A DNA stretch of 64,000 nucleotides from Weissella confusa (GCA_001436895.1 JQAY01000008.1:29241-93240); one strand, 5' to 3'. Shown: positions 28,034 to 36,159, counted from the first letter of the stretch. Made by a program: numbers and translations. The notes: generated by a model from the letters alone, not told the origin.

Positions 28034-28293
28034 TGTTTAACATGTTTAAGCGACCAAAAGTTGATACAGCAGCTTACGATGAACGTCTGAACAAGGCGAT
28101 TGATCAAGCAAAGTTCGACTTTGAAAAAGCAAAAATGTCAGAAGTAGCTTTGTTTGAAAGTGACATTGACCCACGTTTGATTAAGGCTGAAACAGCCAAG
28201 GCCCGTCAGAAGTATTTCTTCTTACTTCGCGTGGCGCGTCAACGTGATATGAAGGGTCACTGGTCAACAGCTTTTGTCCACCCAGAGGTTTAA
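28033..28293 (+). CDS. yaaL: YaaL family protein (DUF2508)
   Basis: The 86-residue acidic and helical protein fits DUF2508/YaaL, a family of unknown function regularly found behind recR in Firmicutes. The conserved end RQKYFFLLRVARQRDMKGHWSTA is clear. The gene overlaps recR by one base (TGATG), so translation is coupled. Confidence 0.85.
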   Translation: MFNMFKRPKVDTAAYDERLNKAIDQAKFDFEKAKMSEVALFESDIDPRLIKAETAKARQKYFFLLRVARQRDMKGHWSTAFVHPEV

Positions 28294-28324
28294 AAACTAA
28301 AGCTCAGAATAGGAGGTGTTTATA

Positions 28325-28540
28325 ATGAGTGATAAGACTTATACAAACGCCCAATTTGGTGCTTTGATTGCGAAGAACACGCAATGGACAGAGGCCAATG
28401 CTAAGTGGGTGAAGGAACGTCTCATTGAGAATTCACGTTTGTTGCCAGACCACGGTAAGAAGTGGTCACAAACGCGTATTTCTAACTATTTGTTCGAATT
28501 GGCTTTCGTAAAGCCAGAGAACATCGACTGGAACGTTTAG
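28325..28540 (+). CDS. Small conserved-looking protein of unknown function
   Basis: AGGAGGTG at 28311-28318 points to ATG 28325, giving 71 residues; the frame is open from a GTG at 28316 inside the ribosome site. The sequence is mixed helical with aromatic residues (TQWTEANAKWVKERLIENSRLLPDHGKKWSQTRISNYLFELAF). No membrane segment or known motif is seen. Its place behind yaaL and its good ribosome site support a real gene; it is followed by a terminator, so it is the last gene of the dnaX unit. Confidence 0.7.
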   Translation: MSDKTYTNAQFGALIAKNTQWTEANAKWVKERLIENSRLLPDHGKKWSQTRISNYLFELAFVKPENIDWNV

Positions 28541-28543
28541 CCA

Positions 28544-28579
28544 AAGTCGGTTCAGGTGTTATGCCTGGGCCGGCTTTTT
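28544..28579 (+). terminator. Terminator ending the dnaX-recR unit
   Basis: AAGTCGGTTCAGG (28544-28556) pairs along its whole length, using three G-U pairs, with CCTGGGCCGGCTT (28564-28576), then TTTTT. An extended -10 (TGCTATAAT, 28579-28587) directly after it is a likely promoter for tmk. Confidence 0.85.
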
Positions 28580-28623
28580 GCTATAATAAGAGTTAAGAAC
28601 ACAATTAGAAAGTGGTGGCGAGA

Positions 28624-29268
28624 ATGCCAGGGACATTTATTTCGTTTGAAGGCCCAGATGGAGCTGGAAAGACATCAGTATTGCGTGCGATTGTCGCACG
28701 GTTGCAACCAGAACTGGGGGAGCGCTTATTGCTAACCCGTGAGCCGGGCGGAACCGACAACAAGATTGCGGAAGCGATTCGTGACCTAGTACTTGATCCA
28801 GCCAATACAGAGATGGATCAACGAACGGAAGCGTTGCTTTACGCAGCCTCACGTCGACAACACTTGGTACAAACGATTTTGCCAGCTTTAGCAGCTGACA
28901 AGGTTGTGATTACTGATCGCTACGTTGATAGCTCAATTGCTTATCAAGGTGGGGGCCGTGAATTAGGAACTGATGCGGTGGCGGCAATCAATGATTTTGC
29001 CATTGAAGGATTTATGCCTCAAGCAACGGTCTACCTTGATATTCGACCAGAGGTTGGGTTGCAACGTATTCAAACAACGCGTCAAGATGAAGTAAATCGT
29101 CTCGATGTCGAAGCGTTGTCATTCCACCAACGTGTGTCAGATGCTTACCATGAATTGGCTAAGCAATACCCAGACCGCTTTTTGATGATTAATGCAGAAC
29201 AAGAATTGGATGCTGTGATTGCTGATACATGGGCAGCGCTGGCACCAATTTTGGGGATGAAGGACTAG
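28624..29268 (+). CDS. tmk: Thymidylate kinase
   Basis: Tmk phosphorylates dTMP to dTDP. The 214-residue product has the P-loop FEGPDGAGKTS (near residue 8-18), the DRY/H motif DRYVDSSIAYQG and LDIRPEVGLQR. The ATG at 28624 gives the usual family start MPGTFISFEG; the GTG at 28612 lies in the ribosome site region AAAGTGGTGG. tmk heads a unit with darA, holB and rsmI, a conserved order in Firmicutes. Confidence 0.95.
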   Translation: MPGTFISFEGPDGAGKTSVLRAIVARLQPELGERLLLTREPGGTDNKIAEAIRDLVLDPANTEMDQRTEALLYAASRRQHLVQTILPALAADKVVITDRYVDSSIAYQGGGRELGTDAVAAINDFAIEGFMPQATVYLDIRPEVGLQRIQTTRQDEVNRLDVEALSFHQRVSDAYHELAKQYPDRFLMINAEQELDAVIADTWAALAPILGMKD

Positions 29269-29281
29269 GAGGTTCAGCTTT

Positions 29282-29611
29282 ATGAAGATGGTAATCGCAA
29301 TCGTTCAAGATAAAGATGCAAACAAGTTGGGAACTGAATTTGTGAAGGCGAATGTGCGTGCCACTCGTTTGGCGACGTCAGGTGGGTTCCTTCGTTCAGG
29401 AAACACAACGTTTATGATTGGTATTGAAGACGAGCGTGTCGATGAAGTGCTTGAGTTGATCAAGGAAACATCACACACCCGTAAGCAATTCATGACACCA
29501 GCGGTTAGCCTTGATGTCTCAATGGAATCAACGGCTTCAACACCAATGGAAGTGCAAGTTGGTGGCGCAACGGTCTTTGTTCAAGATATTGAACAATTCC
29601 ACCGCTTCTAA
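29282..29611 (+). CDS. darA: Cyclic di-AMP receptor DarA/PstA
   Basis: The 109-residue protein is a PII-like trimer that binds the second messenger c-di-AMP. The family signature ATSGGFLRSGNTTFMIGIEDERVDEVL is present near residues 28-55. The gene lies between tmk and holB, its standard position (yaaQ in Bacillus). TAGGAGG precedes the ATG. Downstream partners of DarA are not well known; potassium and osmotic control by c-di-AMP is the general context. Confidence 0.93.
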   Translation: MKMVIAIVQDKDANKLGTEFVKANVRATRLATSGGFLRSGNTTFMIGIEDERVDEVLELIKETSHTRKQFMTPAVSLDVSMESTASTPMEVQVGGATVFVQDIEQFHRF

Positions 29612-29620
29612 GGGGCAAGT

Positions 29621-30628
29621 ATGGACGCGAAAGAATTAATTGCACAGGCAAATGCACAACAACCGCAGTTAATCGCGCAATTCAAACAGGCGGTGGCAAG
29701 TGAGCAACTTGCCCACGCCTTTTTGTTTAATGGGCCACGTGGTCGTGGTCAAGACTTGGTGGCTGATTGGTTGGCGATGCGTTTGATGTGTCGTAATGTT
29801 ACGGCTGACGGACAACCGGACGGGATGTGTGATCAATGCCAACGTATTGCGTCACATGAACACCCAGACGTGATTCAATTGGCACCAGATGGTAACAGCA
29901 TCAAGGTCGACCAGGTGCGTTACTTGCGTGATGAATTTACAAAGACGGCCGTCGAAGGTAATCAAAAGGTGTTTATCGTTTCTGGTGCGGATACGATGAC
30001 TAGCAGTGCCGCCAACGGTCTGTTGAAGTTTATCGAGGAACCGGTTGGCCAACAAACGGCCATTTTGATTGCTGAAAACCGGGCACAAATTTTGCCAACG
30101 GTTGTGTCACGTACGCAGGTGATTGATTTCCCGGCTTTGGGGCCTGAACAAATGCGCACGTCATTGGAGGCGGTTGGCTTTACGCCGGCACAAGCCGAAT
30201 TGGCGCGTACGTTGACAGATAGCGTGGATAGCGCCGCTGAGTGGCTAGTTGATGATTGGTTTAACTCAGCCGAGAAGGCGGTCAGCGATATCGTGACTGG
30301 TACGCTGAAGGGTGACGATACCACCTTTACCCACGTGCAAACAGCTTTGGTGCCGTTAGCTGGTGAGCCAGCCCGTGCACGAGTGCTGTTGGCGATGCTG
30401 GCCCAGGCATGGCGTGATATCTTGCTCGGTCGTACTGGCGATGCGAGTGTTCGTTTCCCAGGGGCTAGTGAATGGCAGCGTTTGTCACAACGTTATACAA
30501 CGGCCAAACTGTTAGAAGTGTTGGATATCGTATTGGCGGCACCACAACGTTTACAGAAAAATATTAGTTTTCAAACGACGGTCGAATCAACCGTCCTTGA
30601 AAGTCAGTTTAAGTTAGCAGGTTTATGA
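29621..30628 (+). CDS. holB: DNA polymerase III subunit delta prime
   Basis: HolB is the stator of the clamp loader. The 335-residue product has an AAA-like domain with a degenerate P-loop GPRGRGQDL (37-45) lacking the Walker lysine. The zinc module is C57...D67...C70...C73: as in DnaX of this window, aspartate stands where the second cysteine is expected. Conserved segments are HPDVIQL, VFIVSGADTMTSSAANGLLKFIEEP. AAGGGGC precedes the ATG. It overlaps rsmI by four bases; the yabA gene often found between them is missing. Confidence 0.93.
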   Translation: MDAKELIAQANAQQPQLIAQFKQAVASEQLAHAFLFNGPRGRGQDLVADWLAMRLMCRNVTADGQPDGMCDQCQRIASHEHPDVIQLAPDGNSIKVDQVRYLRDEFTKTAVEGNQKVFIVSGADTMTSSAANGLLKFIEEPVGQQTAILIAENRAQILPTVVSRTQVIDFPALGPEQMRTSLEAVGFTPAQAELARTLTDSVDSAAEWLVDDWFNSAEKAVSDIVTGTLKGDDTTFTHVQTALVPLAGEPARARVLLAMLAQAWRDILLGRTGDASVRFPGASEWQRLSQRYTTAKLLEVLDIVLAAPQRLQKNISFQTTVESTVLESQFKLAGL

Positions 30629-31503
30629 TGAATCAACAGAAAAGTTTTGCAACACATACAACGGGAACGCTTTATCTTGTCCCAACGCCAATTGGCAATT
30701 TGGGTGATATGACGATTCGTTCAATTGATACATTGAAGGCTGTGGCCGTGATTGCGGCGGAGGACACTCGTCACACGCAACAATTGCTCAACCAGTTTGA
30801 TATTCAAACGAAGCAAGTATCATTCCATGAACACAATAAAGAGAGTCGCATTCCTGAGTTGGTTGCACGCTTAGCTGCTGGTGAAGATGTGGCCCAAGTG
30901 TCAGATGCGGGGATGCCATCAATTTCTGACCCCGGTCATGAGTTGGTTAAGGCGGCGATTGCGCAAAATATTCCGGTTGTGCCACTTCCAGGGGCAAGTG
31001 CGGGTATTACGGCGTTGATTGCGTCTGGCTTGGCACCACAACCCTTTATGTTTTGCGGTTTCTTGGCGCGTAAGCCAAAGGAGCAATTGGCAGAACTGCA
31101 AGGTTTGAATTCACACACGGAAACAATGATTTTCTACGAAGCACCACATCGTTTGGCTAAGACGTTGCAAAACTTGGTGAAAGCGTTTGGACCTGATCGC
31201 CAAGTTGTGTTGGCCCGTGAGTTGACGAAGCGTTATGAAGAGTTCTTGCGTGGGTCAGCGCAAGAATTGGTTGATTGGGCAAGTGAAAACGAAGTCCGTG
31301 GTGAATTTGTGATGATGGTGGCGGGAAATGATAACCCAACCACTGACGGGGATGACGACCCGCTTGCTGAAATGACTGCTGTGGAGGCAGTACAAGCCCT
31401 TGTTGCATCAGGGCTAAAAGCAACGGCTGCGGTTAAGCAAGTCGCCAAAGCGCGTGACTTGGACCGCCAAGCGTTGTATTTGGAATATCAAGGAGAGAAT
31501 TAA
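30625..31503 (+). CDS. rsmI: 16S rRNA (cytidine-2'-O)-methyltransferase RsmI
   Basis: RsmI methylates the ribose of C1402 in the decoding centre. The 292-residue protein has the tetrapyrrole-methylase fold: LYLVPTPIGNLGDMTIRSI at the start, AAEDTRHTQQLL, SDAGMPSISDPG and the C-terminal helix-rich domain ending in KARDLDRQALYLEYQ. Two ATG codons (30625 and 30628) are possible starts; the first overlaps holB by four bases. Its stop overlaps the next start by one base. Confidence 0.95.
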   Translation: MMNQQKSFATHTTGTLYLVPTPIGNLGDMTIRSIDTLKAVAVIAAEDTRHTQQLLNQFDIQTKQVSFHEHNKESRIPELVARLAAGEDVAQVSDAGMPSISDPGHELVKAAIAQNIPVVPLPGASAGITALIASGLAPQPFMFCGFLARKPKEQLAELQGLNSHTETMIFYEAPHRLAKTLQNLVKAFGPDRQVVLARELTKRYEEFLRGSAQELVDWASENEVRGEFVMMVAGNDNPTTDGDDDPLAEMTAVEAVQALVASGLKATAAVKQVAKARDLDRQALYLEYQGEN

Positions 31504-32246
31504 TGGCTGAAGTTTACAGTATGCAGCACGAGGTGTTGTACTACGAAGCTGACGTGACAGGCAAGTTGAGCCTGCCCATGATTTTTAATCTTGCTGTGTT
31601 GAGTTCAACGCAACAAAGTGTCGACCTGGGTGTCGGACCGGATTATGCACACGCAAACGGGGTTGGTTGGATTATTTTGCAACACGTCGTTGATATTACA
31701 CGCCGTCCTAAGATTGGTGAAAAGGTGGCCTTGGAGACATTGGCTAAGGAGTTTAACCCATTCTTTGCGAAGCGTTTGTACCGCATTGTCGATGAAGCAG
31801 GTAATGAATTGGTCAGCATCGATGCATTGTACGCAATGATTGATATGGAAAAGCGTAAGATGGCGCGTATTCCACAAGAGATGGTGGATGCCTACGCACC
31901 TGAACGCGTGAAGAAGATTCCACGTCAACCAGAGCCTGACCACATGATTGGTGATATTCCAGTTGATGTCGATCAACAATATGCCGTTCGCTATTTGGAC
32001 ATTGATTCAAACCGCCACGTTAATAATTCAAAGTACTTTGATTGGATGCAAGATGTGCTGGGACCAGCATTCCTTGAAGCTCATGAACCAACACATTTGA
32101 ACATCAAGTACGAACACGAAATTTTGCTTGGTGATACTGTGCGTTCTGAAGCGCAAATTATGGAAGATAAGACGATTCACCGCATTTGGTCTGGTGATAC
32201 ATTGTCTGCCGAAGCGCATATTGATTGGACGAAGTCAGAAAACTAA
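31503..32246 (+). CDS. Acyl-ACP thioesterase (FAT family)
   Basis: The 247-residue product is a double hot-dog acyl-ACP thioesterase that releases fatty acids from acyl carrier protein. The N-terminal hot dog includes YYEADVTGKLSLPMIFNLAVLSSTQQS and GVGWIILQHVVDI, and the second one includes the catalytic-type region YLDIDSNRHVNNSKYFDWMQD with the conserved Asn-His. It overlaps rsmI by one base (TAATG). A role in adjusting membrane lipid composition is expected; chain-length preference is unknown. Confidence 0.9.
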   Translation: MAEVYSMQHEVLYYEADVTGKLSLPMIFNLAVLSSTQQSVDLGVGPDYAHANGVGWIILQHVVDITRRPKIGEKVALETLAKEFNPFFAKRLYRIVDEAGNELVSIDALYAMIDMEKRKMARIPQEMVDAYAPERVKKIPRQPEPDHMIGDIPVDVDQQYAVRYLDIDSNRHVNNSKYFDWMQDVLGPAFLEAHEPTHLNIKYEHEILLGDTVRSEAQIMEDKTIHRIWSGDTLSAEAHIDWTKSEN

Positions 32247-32288
32247 AGTAAACTAATTAGTGAAGAAAGTCATTTAAGGAGAAAACAC

Positions 32289-33281
32289 ATGGCCATTTTG
32301 GTTCTAGGTGGAGCCGGATACATCGGTTCTCACATGGTTGACACATTGTTGTCAGACGGTCGCGATGTTGTCGTTGTCGACAACTTGTTGACGGGACACC
32401 GTGCTGCGGTGCCTGCAGGTGTACCTTTCTACGAAGTTGATATTCGTGATAAGGCAGCTTTGCGTGAAGTATTTGAGAAGGAAAACATTGAGCAAGTCGT
32501 TCACTTTGCGGCTTCATCAATCGTGCCAGAATCAATGGCTGATCCGCTAAAGTACTTCGACAACAACACGGCAGGTATGATTGCGTTGTTGGAAGTTATG
32601 TTGGAGTTTGATGTTAAGCAAATTGTCTTCTCATCAACGGCTGCAACGTACGGTATTCCTGAGGAAAACCCTATCAAGGAAACGACGCCACAAAACCCAA
32701 TCAACCCATACGGTGAGTCAAAGTTGCAAATGGAGCACATCATGAAGTGGGCTGATGAAGCTTACGGCTTGAAGTGGGTTGCATTGCGTTACTTTAACGT
32801 TGCCGGTGCAAAGGCTGACGGTTCAATCGGTGAAGACCACCCAGTTGAGACGCACTTGGTACCAATCATCTTGCAAACGGCCTTGGGTCAACGCGAGAAG
32901 ATCATGATGTACGGTGATGACTACAACACACCAGATGGCTTCAACGTCCGCGATTACGTTCACGTAATGGACTTGGCTAACGCGCACGTGTTGGCTTTGG
33001 ACTACTTGGCTAAGGGTAACGACTCAAACCAATTTAACTTGGGTTCAGCTAACGGCTTCTCAGTTAAGCAAATGGTTGAGGCTGCGCGTGAAGCAACTGG
33101 TCAGGAAATCCCTGCCGAAGTTGGTCCACGTCGTGCCGGTGATCCTGACTCATTGGTTGCGTCATCAGACAAGGCACGTGAGATTTTGGGATGGGCTCCT
33201 AAGTACGATGATGTTAAGGAAATCATCAAGACGGCTTGGACTTGGCACCAAAAGCACCCAAATGGTTATGAAGACCGCTAA
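32289..33281 (+). CDS. galE: UDP-glucose 4-epimerase
   Basis: GalE interconverts UDP-glucose and UDP-galactose with bound NAD+. The 330-residue product has GGAGYIGSH (residues 6-14), the catalytic Ser region FSSTAATYG and the active site YGESK (Tyr near 140), plus the substrate region [20 protein letters not shown] precedes the ATG. It is transcribed alone, away from galK/galT, suggesting a supply function for exopolysaccharide or cell-wall sugars as well as galactose use. Confidence 0.95.
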   Translation: MAILVLGGAGYIGSHMVDTLLSDGRDVVVVDNLLTGHRAAVPAGVPFYEVDIRDKAALREVFEKENIEQVVHFAASSIVPESMADPLKYFDNNTAGMIALLEVMLEFDVKQIVFSSTAATYGIPEENPIKETTPQNPINPYGESKLQMEHIMKWADEAYGLKWVALRYFNVAGAKADGSIGEDHPVETHLVPIILQTALGQREKIMMYGDDYNTPDGFNVRDYVHVMDLANAHVLALDYLAKGNDSNQFNLGSANGFSVKQMVEAAREATGQEIPAEVGPRRAGDPDSLVASSDKAREILGWAPKYDDVKEIIKTAWTWHQKHPNGYEDR

Positions 33282-33293
33282 TATTTGATTATT

Positions 33294-33329
33294 AAGACAG
33301 TTATCAGGTTTCTGGTAGCTGTCTTTTTT
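33294..33329 (+). terminator. galE terminator
   Basis: AAGACAGTTATCAG and CTGGTAGCTGTCTT pair around GTTT, followed by a run of T residues to 33329. Confidence 0.85.
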
Positions 33330-33345
33330 GCTTGCGCTGGGATTT

Positions 33346-33612
33346 AGTGGTCAGTGTCCGTCCTAACGGCCGGAGTGCTTGGCCCCTTCTTTAGGCACGC
33401 TAACACGTCCAGACCATGACCTGCAGGGAGCGGAGTCCACGCCATTGGCGCGTACGCCTTTACCTCCCGTGGCTCTAAGCGGTAAAACCGCTAAGAGGCC
33501 ACACCTGCGGGTCAAGGTCTGCACGTGTCTATACGCGTGGCGGGGCCAAGCACAGCAGCCAAGTGATGCTCGATTTGTATGATTTTCATACGCCGTGAAA
33601 CGATAGGGTTAA
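33346..33612 (-). repeat. Structured repeat, long copy
   Basis: This non-coding stretch is GC-rich compared with its flanks and folds into nested stems. GTGCTTGGCCCC (33375-33386) pairs perfectly with GGGGCCAAGCAC (33542-33553). Inside, the 19 bases at 33403-33421 pair with 33510-33528 with two mismatches, and 33469-33483 with 33487-33502 form a long hairpin. On the minus strand its outer parts match the plus strand at 34260-34350, which lacks the middle. It may be a structured RNA, a mobile repeat or an origin-like palindrome; I cannot tell which. Confidence 0.6.
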
Positions 33613-33711
33613 TTTATCGTTAACAATAGTGTCCAGTTCGGTATCAAGTCTTTTTGACGGATGGGTGCTAAACTTTAAGGTGAATAGGGGCGAGCAATAC
33701 GGGAGGAGCTT

Positions 33712-33879
33712 ATGGCACAAACGAAAGCAGGAAAGAAAAGGGTTTTTGTTCATGCTCATGAACGAAAAGGTTATAGTGTTCGACAACATTACAGATCGAC
33801 ACCTAACCAAAAGGAAAAACATGGTGGGGGTTTGGCTAGCTTATTTTCCTTTTTTATGAGTTTTGGCAAAAAGAATTAG
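33712..33879 (+). CDS. Small basic protein of unknown function
   Basis: GGGAGGAGC lies just before ATG 33712 and opens a frame of 55 residues. The protein is strongly basic: MAQTKAGKKRVFVHAHERK, then GYSVRQHYRSTPNQKEKHGGG, ending in a hydrophobic patch (LASLFSFFMSFGKKN). The segment VHAHERKGYSVRQHYR resembles the short VxxHxRxGxxVRxHxR motif seen in proteins of phages and conjugative elements, from memory only. A second ribosome site for the next gene begins right after its stop. The longer overlapping frame (33629-33859) has no ribosome site and is rejected. Confidence 0.55.
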   Translation: MAQTKAGKKRVFVHAHERKGYSVRQHYRSTPNQKEKHGGGLASLFSFFMSFGKKN

Positions 33880-33892
33880 CGAGGTGAAACGT

Positions 33893-34099
33893 ATGGGTTT
33901 ATTTAGGAAGTTGAAGGATAAGTTAACAGATAACTCATCTTCTGTTACAGATGATGTGGAATATGATGAAGTAGATGAAGACTTTGAAGAGTCGATCAGT
34001 GTCTACGACGCGGCCGAAATTTGGGAGTCTAACGGACGTGATGAAGACTATACATTCGGTTATTCGGTGGATGAGTTGCTGAAAGCGTTAGATGAGTGA
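33893..34099 (+). CDS. Small acidic protein of unknown function
   Basis: GCGAGGTG precedes ATG 33893, giving 68 residues. After a short basic start (MGLFRKLKDKL) the protein is very acidic, with a C-terminal block SVYDAAEIWESNGRDEDYTFGYSVDELLKAL. That block resembles small uncharacterised Firmicutes proteins with an IWxSxGxDEDYxFGY core. It is 13 bases behind the basic small protein, and the opposite charges invite the idea that the two products bind each other. A terminator follows. Confidence 0.65.
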   Translation: MGLFRKLKDKLTDNSSSVTDDVEYDEVDEDFEESISVYDAAEIWESNGRDEDYTFGYSVDELLKALDE

Positions 34100-34129
34100 G
34101 AAAGTAGATGCAAAATAAACATTGTAGAT

Positions 34130-34165
34130 GCCTTTAGGAGCTGTAATAGTTCTAAAGGCTTTTTT
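34130..34165 (+). terminator. Terminator after the two small genes
   Basis: GCCTTTAG (34130-34137) pairs with CTAAAGGC (34152-34159) and is followed by TTTTTT. Confidence 0.85.
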
Positions 34166-34259
34166 GTTTAGTGCTTATTTGATTAGTGTCCGCGTTAGCA
34201 ACTGAGTTGTTTTTTATATCTAGGGTAGTCGTCCGACGAAAATTAAAAAGGGTGAACAG

Positions 34260-34350
34260 TTTAACCTATTATTGTCTCGTGGATGACAAGCGAACAAATG
34301 GAGTATTGCTTGGCTGCTGTGCTTGGCCGTTAGGACGGACACAAACCACT
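34260..34350 (+). repeat. Structured repeat, short copy
   Basis: CTTGGCTGCTGTGCTTGGCC (34309-34328) and GTTAGGACGGACAC (34329-34342) are adjacent here, while in the long copy (minus strand) the same two blocks are separated by about 170 bases. Weaker similarity extends upstream over TTAACC...ATGA-AA-C-ACAAAT and downstream over ACCACT. The junction falls at a GGCC shared by both blocks, as expected for a deletion between short direct repeats. The rest of the 34166-34435 gap holds only a small CAAC/GTTG stem with a T run (34198-34214). Confidence 0.6.
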
Positions 34351-34435
34351 CACCAAATTTTATGTTAATGAAAAGTCCGGTAAAAAGTTGTATGATAAAT
34401 ACCATATGACTAAAGAGTAAAGGAAGTAGTGTGGC

Positions 34436-35158
34436 ATGAAGGTTATTGCGTTTGATACGTCTAATCAACCATTGTCGGTAGCCTTGTTTGAAGACGACAA
34501 GCTAATCGGACAACGTGAAACAAACGTCGCTAAGAATCATTCGGTGCAATTGCTACCGTTTATCGATGAACTAGTGAAGTCAGCAGGGTGGGCGCCGGCT
34601 GATCTTGAACGGGTTGTGGTTAGCCAAGGACCTGGTTCTTATACAGGATTGCGTATTGCGGTTACAACCGCCAAGACGTTGGCCTTTACGCTAGGTATCG
34701 AACTGGTCGGCATCTCAAGCTTGGGCTTGCTGGCAACGAACGTAACGACACCTGGCGTGACGATTGTGCCAGTGATGGATGCACGTAATGCGAACTTATA
34801 TGCTGGTCAATATGAGTTGCGTGATGGCAAGTATGTTGCCACGGCGACTGATCGACACACGAATGTTCCAGCTTTGATTAGTCAGTTGGCAGAGGAGAAT
34901 CAACAAGTGGTTTTTGTTGGTGAATGGGCTCGGTTTGAGGAAGAGTTGCGACAGGCTTTGCCAGATGCACAATTTGCATCTGATAATTTGCCGCATGCCG
35001 CAAATGTGTTGCCGCTGGTTACGGATGCACAAGTACTAACAGACATGACAGATATTCACCAATTTGTGCCAAACTATTATCGTTTGTCGCAAGCTGAGGC
35101 TGATTGGGCCAAGGCTCACCCTGATGCAGGTGATGGTGTTTATGTGGAAAAGGTTTAA
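34436..35158 (+). CDS. tsaB: tRNA N6-threonylcarbamoyladenosine biosynthesis protein TsaB
   Basis: TsaB is the ASKHA-fold partner of TsaD in forming t6A37 in ANN-decoding tRNAs. The 240-residue product has VIAFDTSNQPLSVALFED at the start and the signature GPGSYTGLRIAVTTAKTLAF near residue 65. AAAGGAAG precedes the ATG. It heads a four-gene unit with two acetyltransferases and tsaD, the usual Firmicutes arrangement. Confidence 0.93.
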   Translation: MKVIAFDTSNQPLSVALFEDDKLIGQRETNVAKNHSVQLLPFIDELVKSAGWAPADLERVVVSQGPGSYTGLRIAVTTAKTLAFTLGIELVGISSLGLLATNVTTPGVTIVPVMDARNANLYAGQYELRDGKYVATATDRHTNVPALISQLAEENQQVVFVGEWARFEEELRQALPDAQFASDNLPHAANVLPLVTDAQVLTDMTDIHQFVPNYYRLSQAEADWAKAHPDAGDGVYVEKV

Positions 35159-35729
35159 GAATTGGGTTCATTGGTTTATGCACCCATTGCCACAAAGTTT
35201 ACGAGAATTTCGTCAGGTGATTGCGGTTAACGGCTTTGAGTTCCACTTAATGCCAGCGCAATACACAGACGTTGAAGAAATGGTTGTTCTAGAACGGGCA
35301 GCGTATGACGGTGAGGAACCTTGGTCGGAAGATATCTTTCATAATGAGTTACACCGTTCACGCGAGCGTTTGTACGTTGTTGTTCGTGAGCCAGAGACGG
35401 GAACGATGGTTGCTTATATTGGCGCAGCATTCCGACCTGGTATTCATGAAGTGCATATCACCAATGTGACGGTGACACCGCACTGGCAAGGACGTGGCTT
35501 AGGAACGTTTTTGCTCATGTATATGATGACGGTTGCTAAGCAAATTCAATTCCACCGTGTTTCATTGGAAGTGCGGGTATCGAATGTGAATGCACAACGC
35601 CTGTACGAACGACTAGGTTTTCAAACGGTTCGTCGTAAAACGAATTATTATGGAGATAACGGGGAAGACGCGTTTGATATGGCGCAGATTCTCGGGAGAA
35701 AGAGTGATGGATTTTACATTCAGGGATAG
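35142..35729 (+). CDS. RimI-like GNAT acetyltransferase, first copy
   Basis: The chosen start ATG 35142 overlaps tsaB by 17 bases and gives 195 residues; the frame is open further upstream. After an N-terminal extension (MWKRFKNWVHWFMHPLPQSLREF) the GNAT core shows ITNVTVTPHWQGRGLGTFLL, the acetyl-CoA binding Q-x-R-G-x-G near residue 122, and [18 protein letters not shown]. The tsaB-tsaD context suggests a RimI-type N-terminal protein acetyltransferase, but a second and more typical RimI follows, so the substrates have probably diverged. Confidence 0.82.
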   Translation: MWKRFKNWVHWFMHPLPQSLREFRQVIAVNGFEFHLMPAQYTDVEEMVVLERAAYDGEEPWSEDIFHNELHRSRERLYVVVREPETGTMVAYIGAAFRPGIHEVHITNVTVTPHWQGRGLGTFLLMYMMTVAKQIQFHRVSLEVRVSNVNAQRLYERLGFQTVRRKTNYYGDNGEDAFDMAQILGRKSDGFYIQG

Positions 35730-36159
35730 TACGGACGCCGAAGAGCTGTACGCGATTGCTAAGGCTGCTTATAAAGGATCACCTTGGTCGAAGAAAGTTT
35801 TTCAAAATGACTTGAAAGGTAAGTTTACAAAATACTTGCTGATCGAAGCAGACGGTGAGACGGTTGGCTTTGTTGGTGGGACACATTTAGGTGATGAACT
35901 TGAAATCACCAATGTGGCGGTTATGCCTGGTTTCCAGGGACAACACCTTGGCGAACGACTACTTCGTGAATGGTTTGGGCGCTTTGAGGATGGTACGCGG
36001 GTACTATTGGAAGTGCGTCATCGAAACAAGCGAGCAATTCGTTTATATGAACGCTTGGGATTTATCATCTATAACATACGAGAAGATTACTATCGTGACC
36101 CGGTGGAAGACGCCTACTTGATGGATGTCACATTGCCGTTGCGTGGAGAAGGAGAATAG
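35707..36159 (+). CDS. rimI: Ribosomal protein S18-alanine N-acetyltransferase RimI
   Basis: The 150-residue product is a compact GNAT with [20 protein letters not shown] (acetyl-CoA site with Gln in place of Arg in the R/Q-G-x-G/A core) and [11 protein letters not shown], the RimI hallmark. RimI acetylates the N-terminal alanine of ribosomal protein S18. It overlaps the preceding acetyltransferase gene by 23 bases. The ATG at 35707 is preferred to a GTG immediately before it; GGGAGAAAGAG is the ribosome site. Confidence 0.85.
   Translation: MDFTFRDSTDAEELYAIAKAAYKGSPWSKKVFQNDLKGKFTKYLLIEADGETVGFVGGTHLGDELEITNVAVMPGFQGQHLGERLLREWFGRFEDGTRVLLEVRHRNKRAIRLYERLGFIIYNIREDYYRDPVEDAYLMDVTLPLRGEGE

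Noticed and set aside
33379..33582. 67-codon open frame in the long structured repeat
   Set aside because: It overlaps the folded repeat, has no ribosome site and an unusual composition; stems explain the base pattern better than coding.
33629..33859. 76-codon frame overlapping the small basic protein gene
   Set aside because: The competing frame from 33712 has a strong ribosome site directly before its ATG; this one has none.
34198..34214. CAAC-GTTG stem with T run as a real terminator
   Set aside because: Only four base pairs; too weak, and no gene ends there.
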